Below, in pieces: positions 1 to 11,465 of a DNA stretch of 64,000 nucleotides. Each line of letters starts with the position of its first letter. Position 1 is the stretch's first letter. Location of the stretch: NCBI GenBank assembly GCA_020796225.1, contig CM036756.1, positions 56,574,616-56,638,615 on the forward strand. The letters run 5' to 3'. The notes beneath the pieces were generated by a model. The model was given only the letters and a program-made list of their open reading frames with translations. It was not told the DNA's origin and made no database searches. Made by a program: the position numbers and the translations under genes. The DNA comes from Arion vulgaris. Its lineage: Eukaryota > Mollusca > Gastropoda > Stylommatophora > Arionidae.

Positions 1-739
1 TACATATACTGTAGGGAGGCTGCAGGTGCAATGTAACAAAGTGACAATGATGCACCAGGGTCAGTGAGCTGACACTGACCAAGACCCTACCCCAACTCCA
101 TGTGGTGGTCCTGGAAACAGACTAAGGCTCAGTAGTCTGGCAAAGTGGGGGAGATCGAGGAGAGCTACCATGTGGTAAGGTAGTAGTGTTGATGCAATCA
201 CGAATGCTTTGTGATCTGTTCGCAATATATACAAGCAAAATCTCAGATTGACTACGTCCACACACTTCTGGTCTACGTTAAAAGACACATGACAGTTACA
301 AACCACCTAACCAAAGCAAATTTTATGAAATCTTCATTCGCTTTCAGTTACTTGAATATAAGGAAAGTAATTCTCTTAAAATTGGCAAATTCATGGTTTA
401 ACATAACTGAAGGTCACAGTAAAGGGTTGAATGGGTTATACCTCTAGAATTCCCAGCATATCTTAATTCAGTAATAAATTAGTAAATATAGAAACAAATT
501 ATGTTAGTATTATATTCAGTTATCTACCCTTGTATTCATTCGTTGATTATGATTTAGTTCCATTGTTTTCATGAAACTTGTAGCATACTGGTTTTTTTGA
601 CAGCATTATCTATGTAATATTTATGCTGCAAAAATGTATGAAATTATTAATTCATTTTCAAATCTCATATCTTTTGTCTTCTTTATGCATCACTAACACC
701 TAGTGTCTCTATAGAGTTCAAGACATATATCAAATGAAA

Positions 740-935
740 ATATAAAGAGTTGTGGAGGCAATAAACCCACAGCGAACACCCACAAGATCCCATCAGTAGA
801 CTAGAGAGAAAGCATCACACAACAATAATTCCTCAAAACAGGATACATACACAGAATAAAGCCTGCTCAGGCTGCACAGCGTGCATGTCAGATTGAAACA
901 CAAGACTCCAGAGCACATCCTGCAGTTCTGTCTAT
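740..935 (+). pseudogene. 3' end of an RNase H-type LINE, decayed
   Basis: The wording (AACCCACAGCGAACACCCAC, then AGAATAAAGCCTGCTCAGGC and AGAGCACATCCTGCAG) is the sense strand of the region seen reversed at 30481-30768, which codes ...EHILQSCPS, the usual C-terminus after the RNase H domain of I/Jockey-like LINEs. Several stops break it. A SINE-B follows directly. Confidence 0.55.
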
Positions 936-1425
936 CTTCTTCGAACGCTCAATATCAACCACTTGTTAACCACTCTTTGTGATTTGTTTGTGATCCAAGT
1001 CTAAGAGCAATTGTACGTTGTGCAGTTATGCGCCTACAAGTAGGCCAGCACATCTGCGACTTTTTATACTTCTTCTTTGCGTTCATTCTTTACGATCAAT
1101 TTTAATCACTCTTTGTGATATTTGCCAAAACGTGTATACGTTGCACTTTGTTTGGTAGGCCCCTAAACGCATAGACTTCTACACGCTTAGGACACATGCA
1201 TCCGATTTCAGCCAAACCTCCTTAGTCGCCTCTTCGACATGCATGGCAGGTAACAGTGGTTCTATTCTTTACACCCCAAATTTGGGCCCCAGTAACCACT
1301 CGGGCGCGACTTTTTATTTATGAGGTAGCTTCCTAGGCCCCTACCTCAGTCGCCTCTTACAACATGTCTTGTAGGTCACAGTGGTACTATTTTTGCTCCC
1401 TTCGAGCCCTGACAACACACTGGTG
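936..1425 (-). mobile_element. SINE-B copy split by a SINE-A insertion
   Basis: SINE-B halves lie at about 936-1067 and 1306-1425, reverse orientation. They are recognised by the shared words GCGCCTACAAGTAGGCCAGC and GAGGTAGCTTCCTAGGCCCC. A full SINE-A (1068-1305) interrupts it, flanked by the 12-bp duplication GCGACTTTTTAT at 1056-1067 and 1306-1317. So SINE-A moved here after SINE-B. Confidence 0.8.
1068..1305 (-). mobile_element. SINE-A, full length (238 bp)
   Basis: SINE-A in sense reads CCCGAGTGGTTACCGGGG (a tRNA-Ser/Leu-like A-box region) at its 5' end, ...CATGTCGTAAGAGGCGACTA..., ...CACAAAGAGTGATTAAAATT... and ends in a GAACGCAAAGAAGAAG-type tail. Here it is reversed and exactly bounded by a 12-bp target duplication. 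That points to retrotransposition by a LINE. It codes for no protein. Confidence 0.85.
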
Positions 1426-1960
1426 TCCCCTTGTCCATCAACACACATCAAGGAAATGAAACATGGCCTCATGAATGAAGTTTACCGACCAAGCTATGGG
1501 AAACTTGCTAGAACTGACGTTCAGCTTCGTAAAGGCTCATGGTTTAGACACGCAATATGAAACCGATCGCAAAGATAAAGACAATTTTATTTGTATACTG
1601 AGCACTTTCTTTCTGTAATTTATTTTTATCTCCGGATGCATTTATTGTGCATTTTAAAGGTAACAGCTGATCTCAAGTAGTTTAAACCTTTATACCATTA
1701 GTATAATTTCTCTGAAGTATGACATATACCAAGTTGTTCCTAATTGAATAACAGATATACTTATATAACAATATTTTACATCAGGGTAGGATGTGGGAGA
1801 AAAGTGGATTATTGTAACATGACAACTTTGTAAACACAAAAGAATCTATTAAAAAATGGGCACTCAACTGTGTGTAATGCAGTTTAATATCCATAGATGT
1901 CACCAGCAGCAACATTTAAATTAAGGTAATGCATGTATGAACATATTCTATAAGTTTCAT

Positions 1961-2204
1961 CTTCTTCTTTGCGTTCGTTCCTTGCGACCAATTTTAATCA
2001 CTCTTTGTGATATGTTTGATCTTTGCCAAGAACGTGTATACGTTGCACATTGGTTTGGTAGGCTCCTAAACTTTTCTACACATTTAGGACATGTGCATCC
2101 GATTTCAGCCAAACCTCCTTAGTCGCCTCTTACGACATGCGTGGCAGGTAACATTGGTTCTATTCTTTACACCCCAAATGTGGGCCCCGGTAACCACTCT
2201 GGCG
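1961..2204 (-). mobile_element. SINE-A
   Basis: Same family as 1068-1305, reversed. The duplication TAAGTTTCAT flanks it at 1951-1960 and 2205-2214. Confidence 0.85.
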
Positions 2205-2214
2205 TAAGTTTCAT

Positions 2215-2995
2215 CTAATCAGATGCAGTAATTTTTATAATATTCACACTTCAATGCAACCATGTCAAAAAGAAATTTAGAAACAAAATTAGCATACTAA
2301 AATAAAAACCAGACTACACTATTTATTTACTTAAAGAAAAATGTTGAAAGTTTTATTATAACACATTACACTCATCCTACTATTTTATTATAGAGGAACT
2401 TGAGAATGGCACAACTCAAAACAATATCTTGCACACATAAAGGACATATTTGAGCAACTTGAATGGAAGAAATATGTTTTCTTTCTGCTGACATACTGCA
2501 AAGTACACATTTCCGTTCCATTACTGAACATATAAAATGTCTTGTGTTCTACAGACATTCAGTGGAATTTGATGTTTTTGTTCTGCTGTAGGTCTGTCAT
2601 CCTTCTTGTTCTTTGTCTGCGTCAGTCTTGTCTCAATTTTCAACTGTTGTGAAATCTGAAATGTTCCCCTGTGCAGCAAATGTTACACAATAACTGCTGT
2701 CACATGAAAGGGATCAGCAGAAATATAATTGCCATTTCCAACATGCCTAAGGAGGTAAAAAAGAAGAAAATGACAGTTTAGAATCTGTTCTGAGGTGTCA
2801 GATCTAGAATCGCGGATGAATTGCAGTGAATTTCCGAGAAAATCTCTAGCCAAAACAACCAATAACAAATATACTTAAAACTCTGTTCATAAATTTATTT
2901 TCAAGAATCATATTCTGTGTATGTTTTAAGTATCCCAATATTTATTATCTGTGTTACATTGTGTGTTTTGATTTATGTACTATTTTTGTTTGTTT
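2215..2995. other. no recognisable feature
   Basis: AT-rich sequence with short chance ORFs only. I see no exon, repeat family or RNA gene. Confidence 0.5.
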
Positions 2996-2999
2996 GAAT

Positions 3000-3350
3000 T
3001 AAGCATTGCCATATAGTTTTTTAACAGATAAAGTGTATTCTAATTTTATTATAATTTAAACTGTCATTTTCTGTGTTTTGTTCAAGTATATTCTTATTTT
3101 ATTACAATTCAAACTAATTTTCTGTGTTTTATTTAAGTATTCTAATTTTATTGTAATTTAAACCTGTCATTTACTGCGTTTTATTTAAGTATGTTCTAAT
3201 TTTATTATATTTCAAACTAATTTTCTGTGTTTTATTGAAGCATATTCTAATTTTATTGTAATTTAAACTCATTTTATTGAAATATAATCAACATTTTATT
3301 GTAATTTAAACTATCATTATCTGTGGTCATTTTAAGTATAATCTATTTTT
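3000..3350 (+). repeat. degenerate AT-rich tandem repeat, about 60 bp units
   Basis: Units resemble GTATTCTAATTTTATTGTAA then TTTAAACTGTCATTTTCTGTGTTTT, about six copies. Related units reappear at about 3870-3990 after an unrelated stretch, so the array seems to be split by an insertion. Confidence 0.6.
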
Positions 3351-3359
3351 TGTGTAATT

Positions 3360-3865
3360 TAAACAAACCACCCATCATTTGCTACTGGGAAGTAGTGTAA
3401 CAACTTTAAAACAAGATTTGAGACATGTAGTAGACACTCTTATGAAATATAGTATCAAGAGAGAAATAAAATGTCATCTTCATAGATATCAGTAATACAA
3501 GTCCTAGGGAATCTAGGGAAGACATTTCTGGTTTATTTGTTCTGATAGAATCATGCACAGTTGAACAAGAGCACTGCTACATTCTAGAAAATTAAGCAGC
3601 AGACAAATTTGCTGAAGAAGATAGGGAACTGCAACAAAACTCAGAATGGCATAGAGACAACATTTCAGCTGGCCAAAATAAATATCAAAGCCACTTTTAG
3701 ATAAAATGGAAACAAGACCACCTTGATCAAATAAAAAAGGGGTGCATGTAAATCATCAGCCTCTCAAGATGGAAACAGGTCATCATTTTCTGATTCGTAG
3801 CCAAGAGCTGACTACCTATCACCTGTATCTGAGTTATTAACATGAAATCCGGGAAGTTAATGACA
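3360..3865 (+). pseudogene. possible decayed LINE piece inside the AT-rich array
   Basis: The segment separates two parts of the same tandem array. A broken frame contains AADKFAEEDRELQQNSEWHR-like residues, which weakly resemble the segment after the RNase H region of I-like LINEs. Stops and shifts are frequent. Low certainty. Confidence 0.25.
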
Positions 3866-4149
3866 TATAATTTAAATTGTCATTTTCTCAGTTTAATTTA
3901 ATATATTCTAACTTTATTTGAAATGAACTGTCATTTTCTTTATTTTTTTTATTCAAGTGTTCTAATATATTTTTTTATTTCAACAGTTTTCCATTTTTAA
4001 AGTTGAATCTTGAGTATTTCTATATTTATTGGATTTTTACTGTCATTTATCTGTTGAATTAAAGTATTATTACATTTCTGTGCTAATAAAAGTATGCTTG
4101 AAATTAGTGCCAATGTGGTTCAGCGGTGTCGGTTTTGTGAGTGTAGTTG

Positions 4150-4440
4150 GTACATGATTTAAAAGAATGGAAAGCTCTCCTCTCCAGGTATGTATAGGCC
4201 GTCTCCTACTCCTCTCTCATTGCGGGTTCCAAAACAGCGCCTGTGGGTTCCAAAACAGCGCCCGTCTTGCAATGCTTCTGGTCGGTCTTCTCAATGTGTC
4301 CTATCCATCACCAGCGTCTCTTCCTTAGCTCTTTCTCCACTAGTATCTGCTTAGTTCTTTCTCTTGAGTTCCTTGTTCGTAATCTTATCATACCATCTCA
4401 GTCCCTCTATTCTACATAAACATGCATTTATAAAGGTCTG
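4150..4440 (-). pseudogene. RTE-like LINE 3' fragment
   Basis: The minus strand reads ...DTLRRPTRSIARRALFWNPQ..., the zinc-finger-like tail seen in the LINE at 21.5-23.4 kb and, in the same words, at 57.4 kb. A 20-bp piece (GGGTTCCAAAACAGCGCC) is doubled in tandem at 4225-4262. Several stops. Confidence 0.65.
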
Positions 4441-4552
4441 TAATGATTGGTAATTATTTGTGATTTAAACAAATTCCAAATGTCCTTATTGTTTTTCATT
4501 CTCCATCATTTTCCTCATTGTTGCGCTGTGTATTGTCATTATTTTTGAATTT

Positions 4553-4610
4553 TGTTACTTTGTTATTACGTGCTTTACCATTTTACATAGTTTTACTGCA
4601 CACTGTTGGA
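4553..4610 (+). repeat. Penelope-like element tail fragment
   Basis: Words TTATTACGTGCTTTACCATT and TAGTTTTACTGCA match the 3' part of the tail repeat described at 59936. Confidence 0.45.
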
Positions 4611-5369
4611 CACAAAAATTTGTCTTAAGACTTATTGTTAATAATAAATAAAATAAAAAAAATATATTTATTAGATATAGTTTAGCATTTTATCTGTATA
4701 TATTTTTGTCTGCTGATTGTGCTGAAATTCGGTGGTGGGTCTTACAATCAAAGAAGTACAGTATATACTTGTATTTATTCTTGGTGCTGCTGTAGGAAAA
4801 TTGTTTGCGAGAGTGTGTTTATGAATATGTCCCATTAACACACATAACATCCTAGTGTTGAATACATTCTCTTTAGTTAGAGCATAAATTCTGTGTTCTT
4901 TATGCTTTTACAGAAGATATTTACATCTTCTCTTTAAAAAAATGTATTTTAGTTCTCATCTTTTGCAGGATTATTTAAATCTAGTAAAATAGGAAATTTT
5001 GTTGCTTATCTGCAGTCTAAATAAAGTATTGTTTTTTTATAAATTTTTGACTGAAATTGTTGATATCTGTTTTTGTTTTTCCTTTGCTGAAACAAATAAA
5101 AACTAATGGTGGTAGTATTTATATGAATTTTAAAGACATTATTGTTGTCTATACATTTCTATTGCATTAACAATAGCTTGTACATGTATTGTAAAACCGA
5201 CTAATTGATATCTATTATTTTGGTGCAATCTTATGTTAACACATTTACTAACACATGGAAAAAATATGCTATGGTCCACTACTTTTTTGTTCAACTTTAG
5301 AAGACATCTTAGCCTCCTTCAGCACTTTCTGGATGTCAGGACAAGGGAATGCTCATCTCTTATAATTTT

Positions 5370-5620
5370 CTTGAACACTCTATATCGACCACTTGTTAAC
5401 CACTCTTTGTGATGTGTATGTGATCTGAGGCTAAGAGCGATTGTGCGTTGTGCCAATTATGCGTGTACAAGTAGGCCAGCACATCCGATTTCCGCAATGC
5501 TTTTTTTTTTACTAGGGTAGCTTCCCTAGGCTCCTACCTCAGTCTCCTCTTACAGCATGCCTTGTAGGTAGCAGTGTTACTATTCTTTGCTCCCCTGTGA
5601 GCCCCGGCAACAGACAGGTG
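5370..5620 (-). mobile_element. SINE-B
   Basis: Reversed copy. SINE-B in sense has GGGAGCAAAGAATAGTAACA near its head, then CGTAAGAGGCGACTNAGGTAGGGGCCTAGG, a GAAATCGGATGTGCTGGCCT block, TACTTGTAGGCGCATAACTG, CACAAAGAGTGGTTAACAAG and a TTCGAAGAAGAAGAAG tail, about 250 bp. Confidence 0.8.
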
Positions 5621-5717
5621 TTATAATAATCAGAAAGTGTTGCCCAGGACAGATGCTAACTATATATTATGTGGATGTGGTCCTCCACATATATTATTGA
5701 AGTATTATATTATATGT

Positions 5718-5990
5718 GGAGAGCCGCTGTAGCGTAGTTGTTAGTGAACTCGCTCCGCAAGGCTGGTGGTCTGGGTTCAGCTCCCGCAATGCGCGTGGAA
5801 TTTTTCGCGACCACAATGGCTCTCAGGTCGACCCAGCCTCAACTGGGTACCAGGCATGCTCTGGGAAAGTAAAGGCGGCCGGAGTGATGCTGACCACATC
5901 ACCCATCGTGTGCCGACGGTCAATGAAAACTACAGGCCTAACACTTTATTGACCTATATACCAATAGGTATGAAAGGGTTCCTTTACTTT
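5718..5990 (+). mobile_element. SINE-C, tRNA-derived
   Basis: The head GCCGCTGTAGCGTAGTTGTTAG with GGTTCAGCTCCC has tRNA-like A and B boxes. The body contains CAGGTCGACCCAGCCTCAAC and ends GGTATGAAAGGGTTCCTTTAC. A 12-bp duplication TATATTATATGT flanks it (5706-5717, 5991-6002). Reversed copies lie at 39.6 and 59.7 kb. Confidence 0.85.
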
Positions 5991-6002
5991 TATATTATAT
6001 GT

Positions 6003-6014
6003 ATAATATAAACA

Positions 6015-6048
<34 letters not shown>

Positions 6049-6050
6049 TT
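6003..6050. repeat. (TA)n and poly-T microsatellite
   Basis: An alternating TA run passes into about 20 Ts. Confidence 0.9.
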
Positions 6051-6189
6051 TCTTTGTCCGCTTTCAACTCAGACGAAGTTCCATCTCTGAAACTGATTTT
6101 TGCGTGAAAATCTGTTTTTCAATTTCTTACAATGGCAGCAGCGTGACATTGTAAATTACTTTACACTGGCAGCCGTGTGCTCAATGTAG

Positions 6190-6362
6190 TCGTAATTAGT
6201 ATTCCCTCGCCATACAGGCAGATTTTCTCCGACTTCAGAGGTACTCACGTTATCGTCCTGAGTAAGACCAGGGACTCGAACAAATGCCGGACAGTAGGTT
6301 CGAACCCGAGCTATGAGGCGTCTCACAGCTAGCAGGCCGATGACTATCAACTACTCTAGGCA
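6190..6362 (-). mobile_element. tRNA-derived SINE, single copy seen
   Basis: On the minus strand TAGTTGATAGTCATCGGCCT is followed by a GGGTTCGAACC B box, tRNA-like spacing. It abuts a (TA)n run at 6370-6418. Confidence 0.55.
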
Positions 6363-6365
6363 GTC

Positions 6366-6369
<4 letters not shown>

Positions 6370-6402
<33 letters not shown>

Positions 6403-6418
6403 TATATATATATAAATA
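6370..6418. repeat. (TA)n microsatellite
   Basis: Nearly perfect TA run. A similar run is at 7483-7520. Confidence 0.9.
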
Positions 6419-6419
6419 T

Positions 6420-7480
6420 GTATGTGTTATTTGTGTGTAAAATAACAGTAAATTGATTGATAGGACCATCATTATTTTACTTTTGGAAATAATCAACCAT
6501 GTGTACTCCGATCACTTTCGTATGGAGGAAGATCTCAAAGCAGTACACAGACTACATCCTAACGCCAGTGAGTGTCCAGAGTGTAATATTTGGGATGATA
6601 AAAAATTTTCGAATTTTAGTTAAAATTTTTAATTACTTTTGCCTGGGCAGCAACTTTTTAGCCTACTTGATTAATTTTCAACTGCCAAAGGTTCTTTTAT
6701 ATGCTCAACTTAAACTTGGGACCTACATTTTATCTGCCATATCCAATAGGATTAGGAACATGATCGCACCTAAATTAAAATCAAGAATAACTAGAAAAAT
6801 AGCCCCAAGCAATAAATAAAACCCTGTAACCTTCACTCATCAATTTTATACTCACATAAATCAATAACAATTGCATTCATTTGAAACCTTATGAATAATA
6901 CACTTATATAATTGCAAGAAATTGTCTTGATAATACTTTCTGAGATATGTGGGAATGCATTGATGCATCTCAGCTGTTATAAGTCCCCAGTGCAATGGTT
7001 GTTTTCATTGAAGTCTGATAATGAAGTATAACAATGCTCTGTTAGCTTTTGTACACCTTTTTGGGGGAAAAGTTGAAAGATCAATATTTTTTTGGGTGTT
7101 AGCTACTTGCTCAAGACAAATCTGGTTGGAGGAAATTTGTTGGTTCCTATTGCTCAAGGGTAGCTAAGAGGAGAAGATAGCTAGAGTGCAGTATTACTAT
7201 TCTCTGCTCTTCAATAGATCTCTGGTTCCATACAGACAGAATCAATGGACTTGAACAAAACTGTTAGAAAGTAGAAAGAGTTGGAGCAGTTCAATTCTGT
7301 CTCCTGTCAAGGGTGGGTAAAACTTCTACAGACATCAGTCCTTCAATGCTATAACCACTTGACATTGTGCTGCTGAACCATTCAAGAAGATAACCATACA
7401 GTACATATAATTAATTATGTAATAACTATTTTAACTTGGGGGCTTTCCTATGCATTAAAGCTGCTACTACTATTTATGAA
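6420..7480. other. no recognisable feature
   Basis: A 106-codon ORF (6499-6819) is present but has no family resemblance, no splice context and low-complexity hydrophobic wording. I treat it as chance. Confidence 0.4.
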
Positions 7481-7522
<42 letters not shown>

Positions 7523-7599
7523 CACACACAAGCCGTCTCTGAATGTGCTGATCATTAGATACAATCATTTCATATTTTAATGCACTTATTCATTTAGTT

Positions 7600-7790
7600 G
7601 TGGGACTGATTAGCATTATGCGTAAACATTTGCCTATCAACTTAGACACTAGAGGGCTGTGGGTTCAATCCCACACTCAACGTTCCACATGAGAATAAAG
7701 GAATTGACTCTCATGCCTCCTGCACGCTAATGTCTAGAAATGTTAAGTGACAGTCACTTCATACCCAACGGTCTGAAAGAACTACGGGAA
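7600..7790 (+). mobile_element. SINE-G, tRNA-derived
   Basis: ATTAGCATTATGCGTAAACA followed by TGTGGGTTCAATCCCACA gives tRNA-like A and B boxes. The same head (GGATTAGCATAATGCATAAG) is at 60415. Confidence 0.6.
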
Positions 7791-8319
7791 ATTTTAATTC
7801 ATTTAATTATGTAATGTATACTTTTCAATATAGCCATATGTTTTATTTATGTCTAAATATGATGTTTTATTTTAAAATAATGCCTTAATTTATTATAGTT
7901 TGTCTTTCTCTTATAGTTGGTGACAGTTCTTTTTCTTTATTATTCTGCTGAACATTTTTTAGTTATTTAAAACACATTCTTCTAGTAATTGTTAACATGT
8001 TGTTTTAAAAAAGAAAATTTTGGGCTTCCTTGATGACATTAATTTAACTCTGCAATTGACTCTCAGAACACAGTTATATATGGTGTTGTTTTGCTAAATA
8101 AATATTAAGTTAATATTTGATGCTTTGTGGTTCAATTGTGATTGTACAATCTGATAACTAGCAATGTAAAGATTGGATTGCAAGAAGGAAAAACACACAC
8201 ACACAAAACTGTTGTTTCTGCCTGTAATACTGCTTTTGGAGCGGTGGAGGACATGCGCCTGTTGAATTTAATGGCTGCATGGCTAGTGCAGTTGCTGCAA
8301 CACTATTCAGATTTGGATT

Positions 8320-8430
8320 TTTATTTATACCTCCGACAGAAAAAACTCCTTGGCCTTACCGTGGATTGAACCCAGGTCTCCAAGAAGGAAGGAGAATATA
8401 AATCAGTGCGGTGATGAACTACGCCCAATG
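8320..8430 (-). mobile_element. tRNA-derived SINE head, reversed
   Basis: GGATTGAACCCAGGTCTCC is a reversed B box, close to the GACCTGGGTTCAATCC of SINE-D at 58.6 kb. Confidence 0.4.
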
Positions 8431-8591
8431 TGTAAACATTAAGGCATGAAACAGCCTCTCATATAACCAATCATATGCTATGCTATAACTCAGTAAATAT
8501 AGTACTATCAAGTATAGTTTTATGCTATTAGTAACCCATCTGTATATGCATGTGTACCATTAGACTATATTGCCACAGGTCATCATGGGGC

Positions 8592-8842
8592 TCTTCTTTG
8601 AATGCTACATATCGACCACTTGTTAACCATACTGTGATTTGTATGTGAACTGAGCCTAAGCGATTGTACATTGTGCCAGTTTTCAGCCTACAAGTAGGTT
8701 AGCACGTCCGATTTCTGCAACGCCTTTTATTTACTAGGGTAGCTTCCCTAGACCCTTATTTAGTCGCCTTTTGTGACATGCATCGTATGTTGCAGTGTTA
8801 CTATTCTTTGTACCCCTTGTGAGTCCGGCAACACACAGATGC
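8592..8842 (-). mobile_element. SINE-B
   Basis: Reversed copy with the family blocks CAGCCTACAAGTAGGTTAGC and ACTAGGGTAGCTTCCCTAGA. Confidence 0.8.
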
Positions 8843-8871
8843 ATCAGAGGTTAATTTAGAGCTTACAACTT

Positions 8872-8950
8872 CGTCTTTTCTCTAATTCGGTTTTATCTCA
8901 CAGCATCAGAATGAGATTTCTAGAACTGGCTCTTATATGCGCTCTTTGTG
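8872..8950 (-). pseudogene. LINE family C 3' scrap
   Basis: The reverse of ...CAGTTCTAGAAATCTCATTCT... and GCTGTGAGATAAAACC matches the tail region of the LINE at 12.7-13.25 kb. Confidence 0.5.
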
Positions 8951-9129
8951 ACATATGTGGTTTGATACGTTTACTGTATCAAATGTGAGTATGTTTGAGT
9001 CCTTGTTAGACCCCTATGACATGTAGAATACTCACATCTGATTTTGGCCAAAGTGTATGCATATTATCCAATAGGACACAAGTTTGTGCAGAGTGGTAAC
9101 TAAGATTTTGCAAAAAGATACACCTCACT

Positions 9130-9305
9130 TTTTTTTTTACGATTCAGAAGCACTTGAGCTTTCAGCTTTGGCTCGGTGCCATGGACATCGTAACCCTTCG
9201 GTTCGGTGTCACGAACACCGTGAATCTGGTGAACCTGTGGCTTTTCTGCCAGCCCGCGGAATTGAACCCGCACTCACAGGGAGCTGCACCTCACTTGAAA
9301 GTACC
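9130..9305 (-). mobile_element. SINE-F, tRNA-derived
   Basis: It contains AACCTGTGGCTTTTCTGCCA and the reversed B box GGAATTGAACCCGCACTC. A second copy is at 39170-39300. Part of the middle (TCGGTGCCATGGACATCGTAA) is duplicated with change. Confidence 0.6.
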
Positions 9306-9743
9306 ACATCTGGAGTTATGATGTAGCATGGTATCAGATCTGATTAGTCATAGGGAGGCTCTCATTGCTGACTCGTGACACTAGACAAATATTTCAGTAT
9401 AAACAAGTTTGGAATTTATATAACATGTAAGAGTGATTCATTATTTAACCCATTAAACACTTTAGGTAGAAGCAAATGTGCTCAGTCCCTGCTAATAAAT
9501 GTAGAAGGTTATACATGCTAATGACACATGTAGCTTGCTCGTTAAATACACTCCTCACATGACTTCCACAAGTGCCCAGTCCTACTCATGCGATACTGAA
9601 TACAAATTTCCTTCAGTTATAGTATAAATTTGTCATCAGTTACTGAGTTTTTCATCCTTCATTCACCTTTCTTTTTATGCATTAGTTTGAGAATAAAGTT
9701 AACTGCATATCCTTTACATGACTTTGCGAATCAACCCCAGCTT

Positions 9744-9992
9744 CGCCCGAGTGGTTACCGGGGCCCAAATTTGGGGTGTAAAGAATAGAACCACTGTTAC
9801 CGCCATGCATGTCGTAAGAGGCGACTAAGGAGGTTTGGCTGAAATCGGATGCATGTGTCCTAAATGTGTAGAAGTCTATGCGTTTAGGGTCCTACCAAAC
9901 CAATGTGCAACGTATACACGTTCTTGGCAAAGATCAAACATATCACAAAGAGTGATTAAAATTGGTCGTAAAGAACGAACGCAAAGAAGAAG
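9744..9992 (+). mobile_element. SINE-A inserted in an older repeat
   Basis: Full sense copy, bounded by AACCCCAGCTT at 9733-9743 and 9993-10003. The interrupted sequence continues at 10004 with the SINE-G-like repeat. Confidence 0.85.
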
Positions 9993-10003
9993 AACCCCAG
10001 CTT

Positions 10004-10195
10004 TTTACCGCTGTTTGTGATTTTTCTAGGCATTATTAGATTCAGTAGTTTGCCATTGCTTTCTGAATGGGTGGTGCCATCGTCCTTTTGTTAAAATCCA
10101 TGCGAAACAATTTGCAACCAAATTGTCCGCAGCATGATTTGAAATCAGAACGTTGGGGTTAATAGACCGAGTCACTATCCCCTAAGCCACCAGTT
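10004..10195 (-). repeat. SINE-G-related repeat
   Basis: TTTTCTAGGCATTATTAGAT then CAGTAGTTTGCCATTGCTTT and an end resembling a reversed tRNA head. Related copies are at 14.33-14.66 and 60.42-60.83 kb. Confidence 0.5.
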
Positions 10196-10404
10196 TGAGA
10201 ATAAACACTTATAAACTACTCATTATGGTTTGAACCAATGAGTATAAGTACATCATGTGTGTGCTGCTAGTTTACAGTGGTTAAACCAATCCGTTATAAA
10301 AACAGAGTTGATGTGATATTTCAGTCTTTTGGTTTGACATTTATTTTCAGCACATCAGTCTTTGGATTGGATTTGTCTTACCGCTTCCATCCATACTTGC
10401 TTAA

Positions 10405-10465
10405 TTAAACTACAGCCTGTTACCAGGGTCACCAATTGGAGGTGGAGTAGTGTCTTTTATTCAGC
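10405..10465 (+). repeat. fragment of the GC-rich repeat family
   Basis: CTGTTACCAGGGTCACCAAT is the word found near the end of the repeats at 25.5 and 37.9 kb. Confidence 0.4.
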
Positions 10466-10549
10466 TCTGGTTTCTAAACTCCTGTCATTTCATTCACTTG
10501 TTCAATCAATAATAAACCTGTATCACTCCGATACAGTGAATACAAAACA

Positions 10550-10690
10550 AAAGGCCATCCACGCAAAATGTGGACTTCAGAAGTAACAGGCAGCGAAAGA
10601 AACTATTTATGAAGCACACACAAAAACCAGTTCTAGAAACCTTTTCTTATCCTGGAGCTGTGAGACAAAACATGATTAGAGAAATGAAAA
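10550..10690 (+). pseudogene. LINE family C 3' scrap
   Basis: It aligns by eye with 13055-13200 (AGGCAGCGAAAGAAACTATT, then TTCTAGAAACCTTTTCTTATCC). Confidence 0.5.
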
Positions 10691-10828
10691 AATGTTCAAT
10701 CAGCACGTTCTCATTCAGCAAGTGGTGGCTGAGCAACTGCACTATATCCTACTTATACATCTCTAACAATCTGACTAAAGATGTTTTCAGCATCAGTCTT
10801 TCAGTTCTTTGTTTACCTCTATTACCTG

Positions 10829-11007
10829 CAGTGGCGGCTTGTGGTCATTTTTATTGGTGGGCGCTCAGAAACATGTTTTTTCCAGAATAAATCATGGTTT
10901 TTTTTGTGTTGCTTATACTATTTTAACTTATAAAATAATAAGTACACGTTATACATTATTTTTGGTGGGGCCCAGCCCCATTGGCCCTTAATGACGAGCC
11001 GCCACTG
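10829..11007 (+). mobile_element. hAT-type MITE, 179 bp
   Basis: It begins CAGTGGCGGCTTGTG and ends GACGAGCCGCCACTG, inverted repeats with the CAGTG start common in hAT elements. The 8-bp duplication ATTACCTG flanks it exactly (10821-10828, 11008-11015), the hAT hallmark. It is non-coding, so it needs a transposase from elsewhere. Confidence 0.9.
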
Positions 11008-11336
11008 ATTACCTGCTTTGTCCAGATGTGTATAAGACCAATACACTAAAAAGAAACTAAGTGTGGTTAAAGACAATTTACAAATATAAACAATCAAATC
11101 ACAGGCATAAAACTTAATAGCCATGTCTATGACAGTTTTTAAATTTTGATAAGTATTAATTGAGTAGAAGGACTGACCCAAAGTAAACTACTATAGGTGT
11201 AGCAGTGGCTATAAACAAACGTTAAAAAAAACCAAACGTACTGTAGTTTTAAACAAAACAATATACAACTATATATTTTAGGGATTCATTATCAGAATGT
11301 ATATGTTATGTCTGCTGTAATGTAAGTCTAAATTTC

Positions 11337-11465
11337 TTCGCTTTTGTTGTACCCTTTGCTTGATAAAGGCCGTTTGGTCGAAATGTCCCTTTATATTGTT
11401 TTTGTAAATCTATAGTATTTTGTTTTTACGTGTTTCGCCCATTATACAGTATAGCAAGTTATAGT
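11337..11465 (+). repeat. Penelope-like element tail fragment
   Basis: GCTTGATAAAGGCCGTTTGG, then TCGAAATG and a GTAAATCTATAGTATTTTG block, as in the tail at 59936. Confidence 0.6.

Noticed and set aside
5716..6011. Overlapping ORFs of 78-81 codons
   Set aside because: They are SINE-C read in two frames; the reversed copies at 39.6 and 59.7 kb give similar peptides in other frames. No coding function.
6499..6819. 106-codon ORF
   Set aside because: No motif, no splice or promoter context, strongly AT-driven residue make-up; judged a chance frame.
9835..10020. ORF starting MAEIGCMCPK, seen again at 11727, 13353 and elsewhere
   Set aside because: It is the SINE-A body and tail in one frame. 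Repetition comes from the SINE, not from a protein family.
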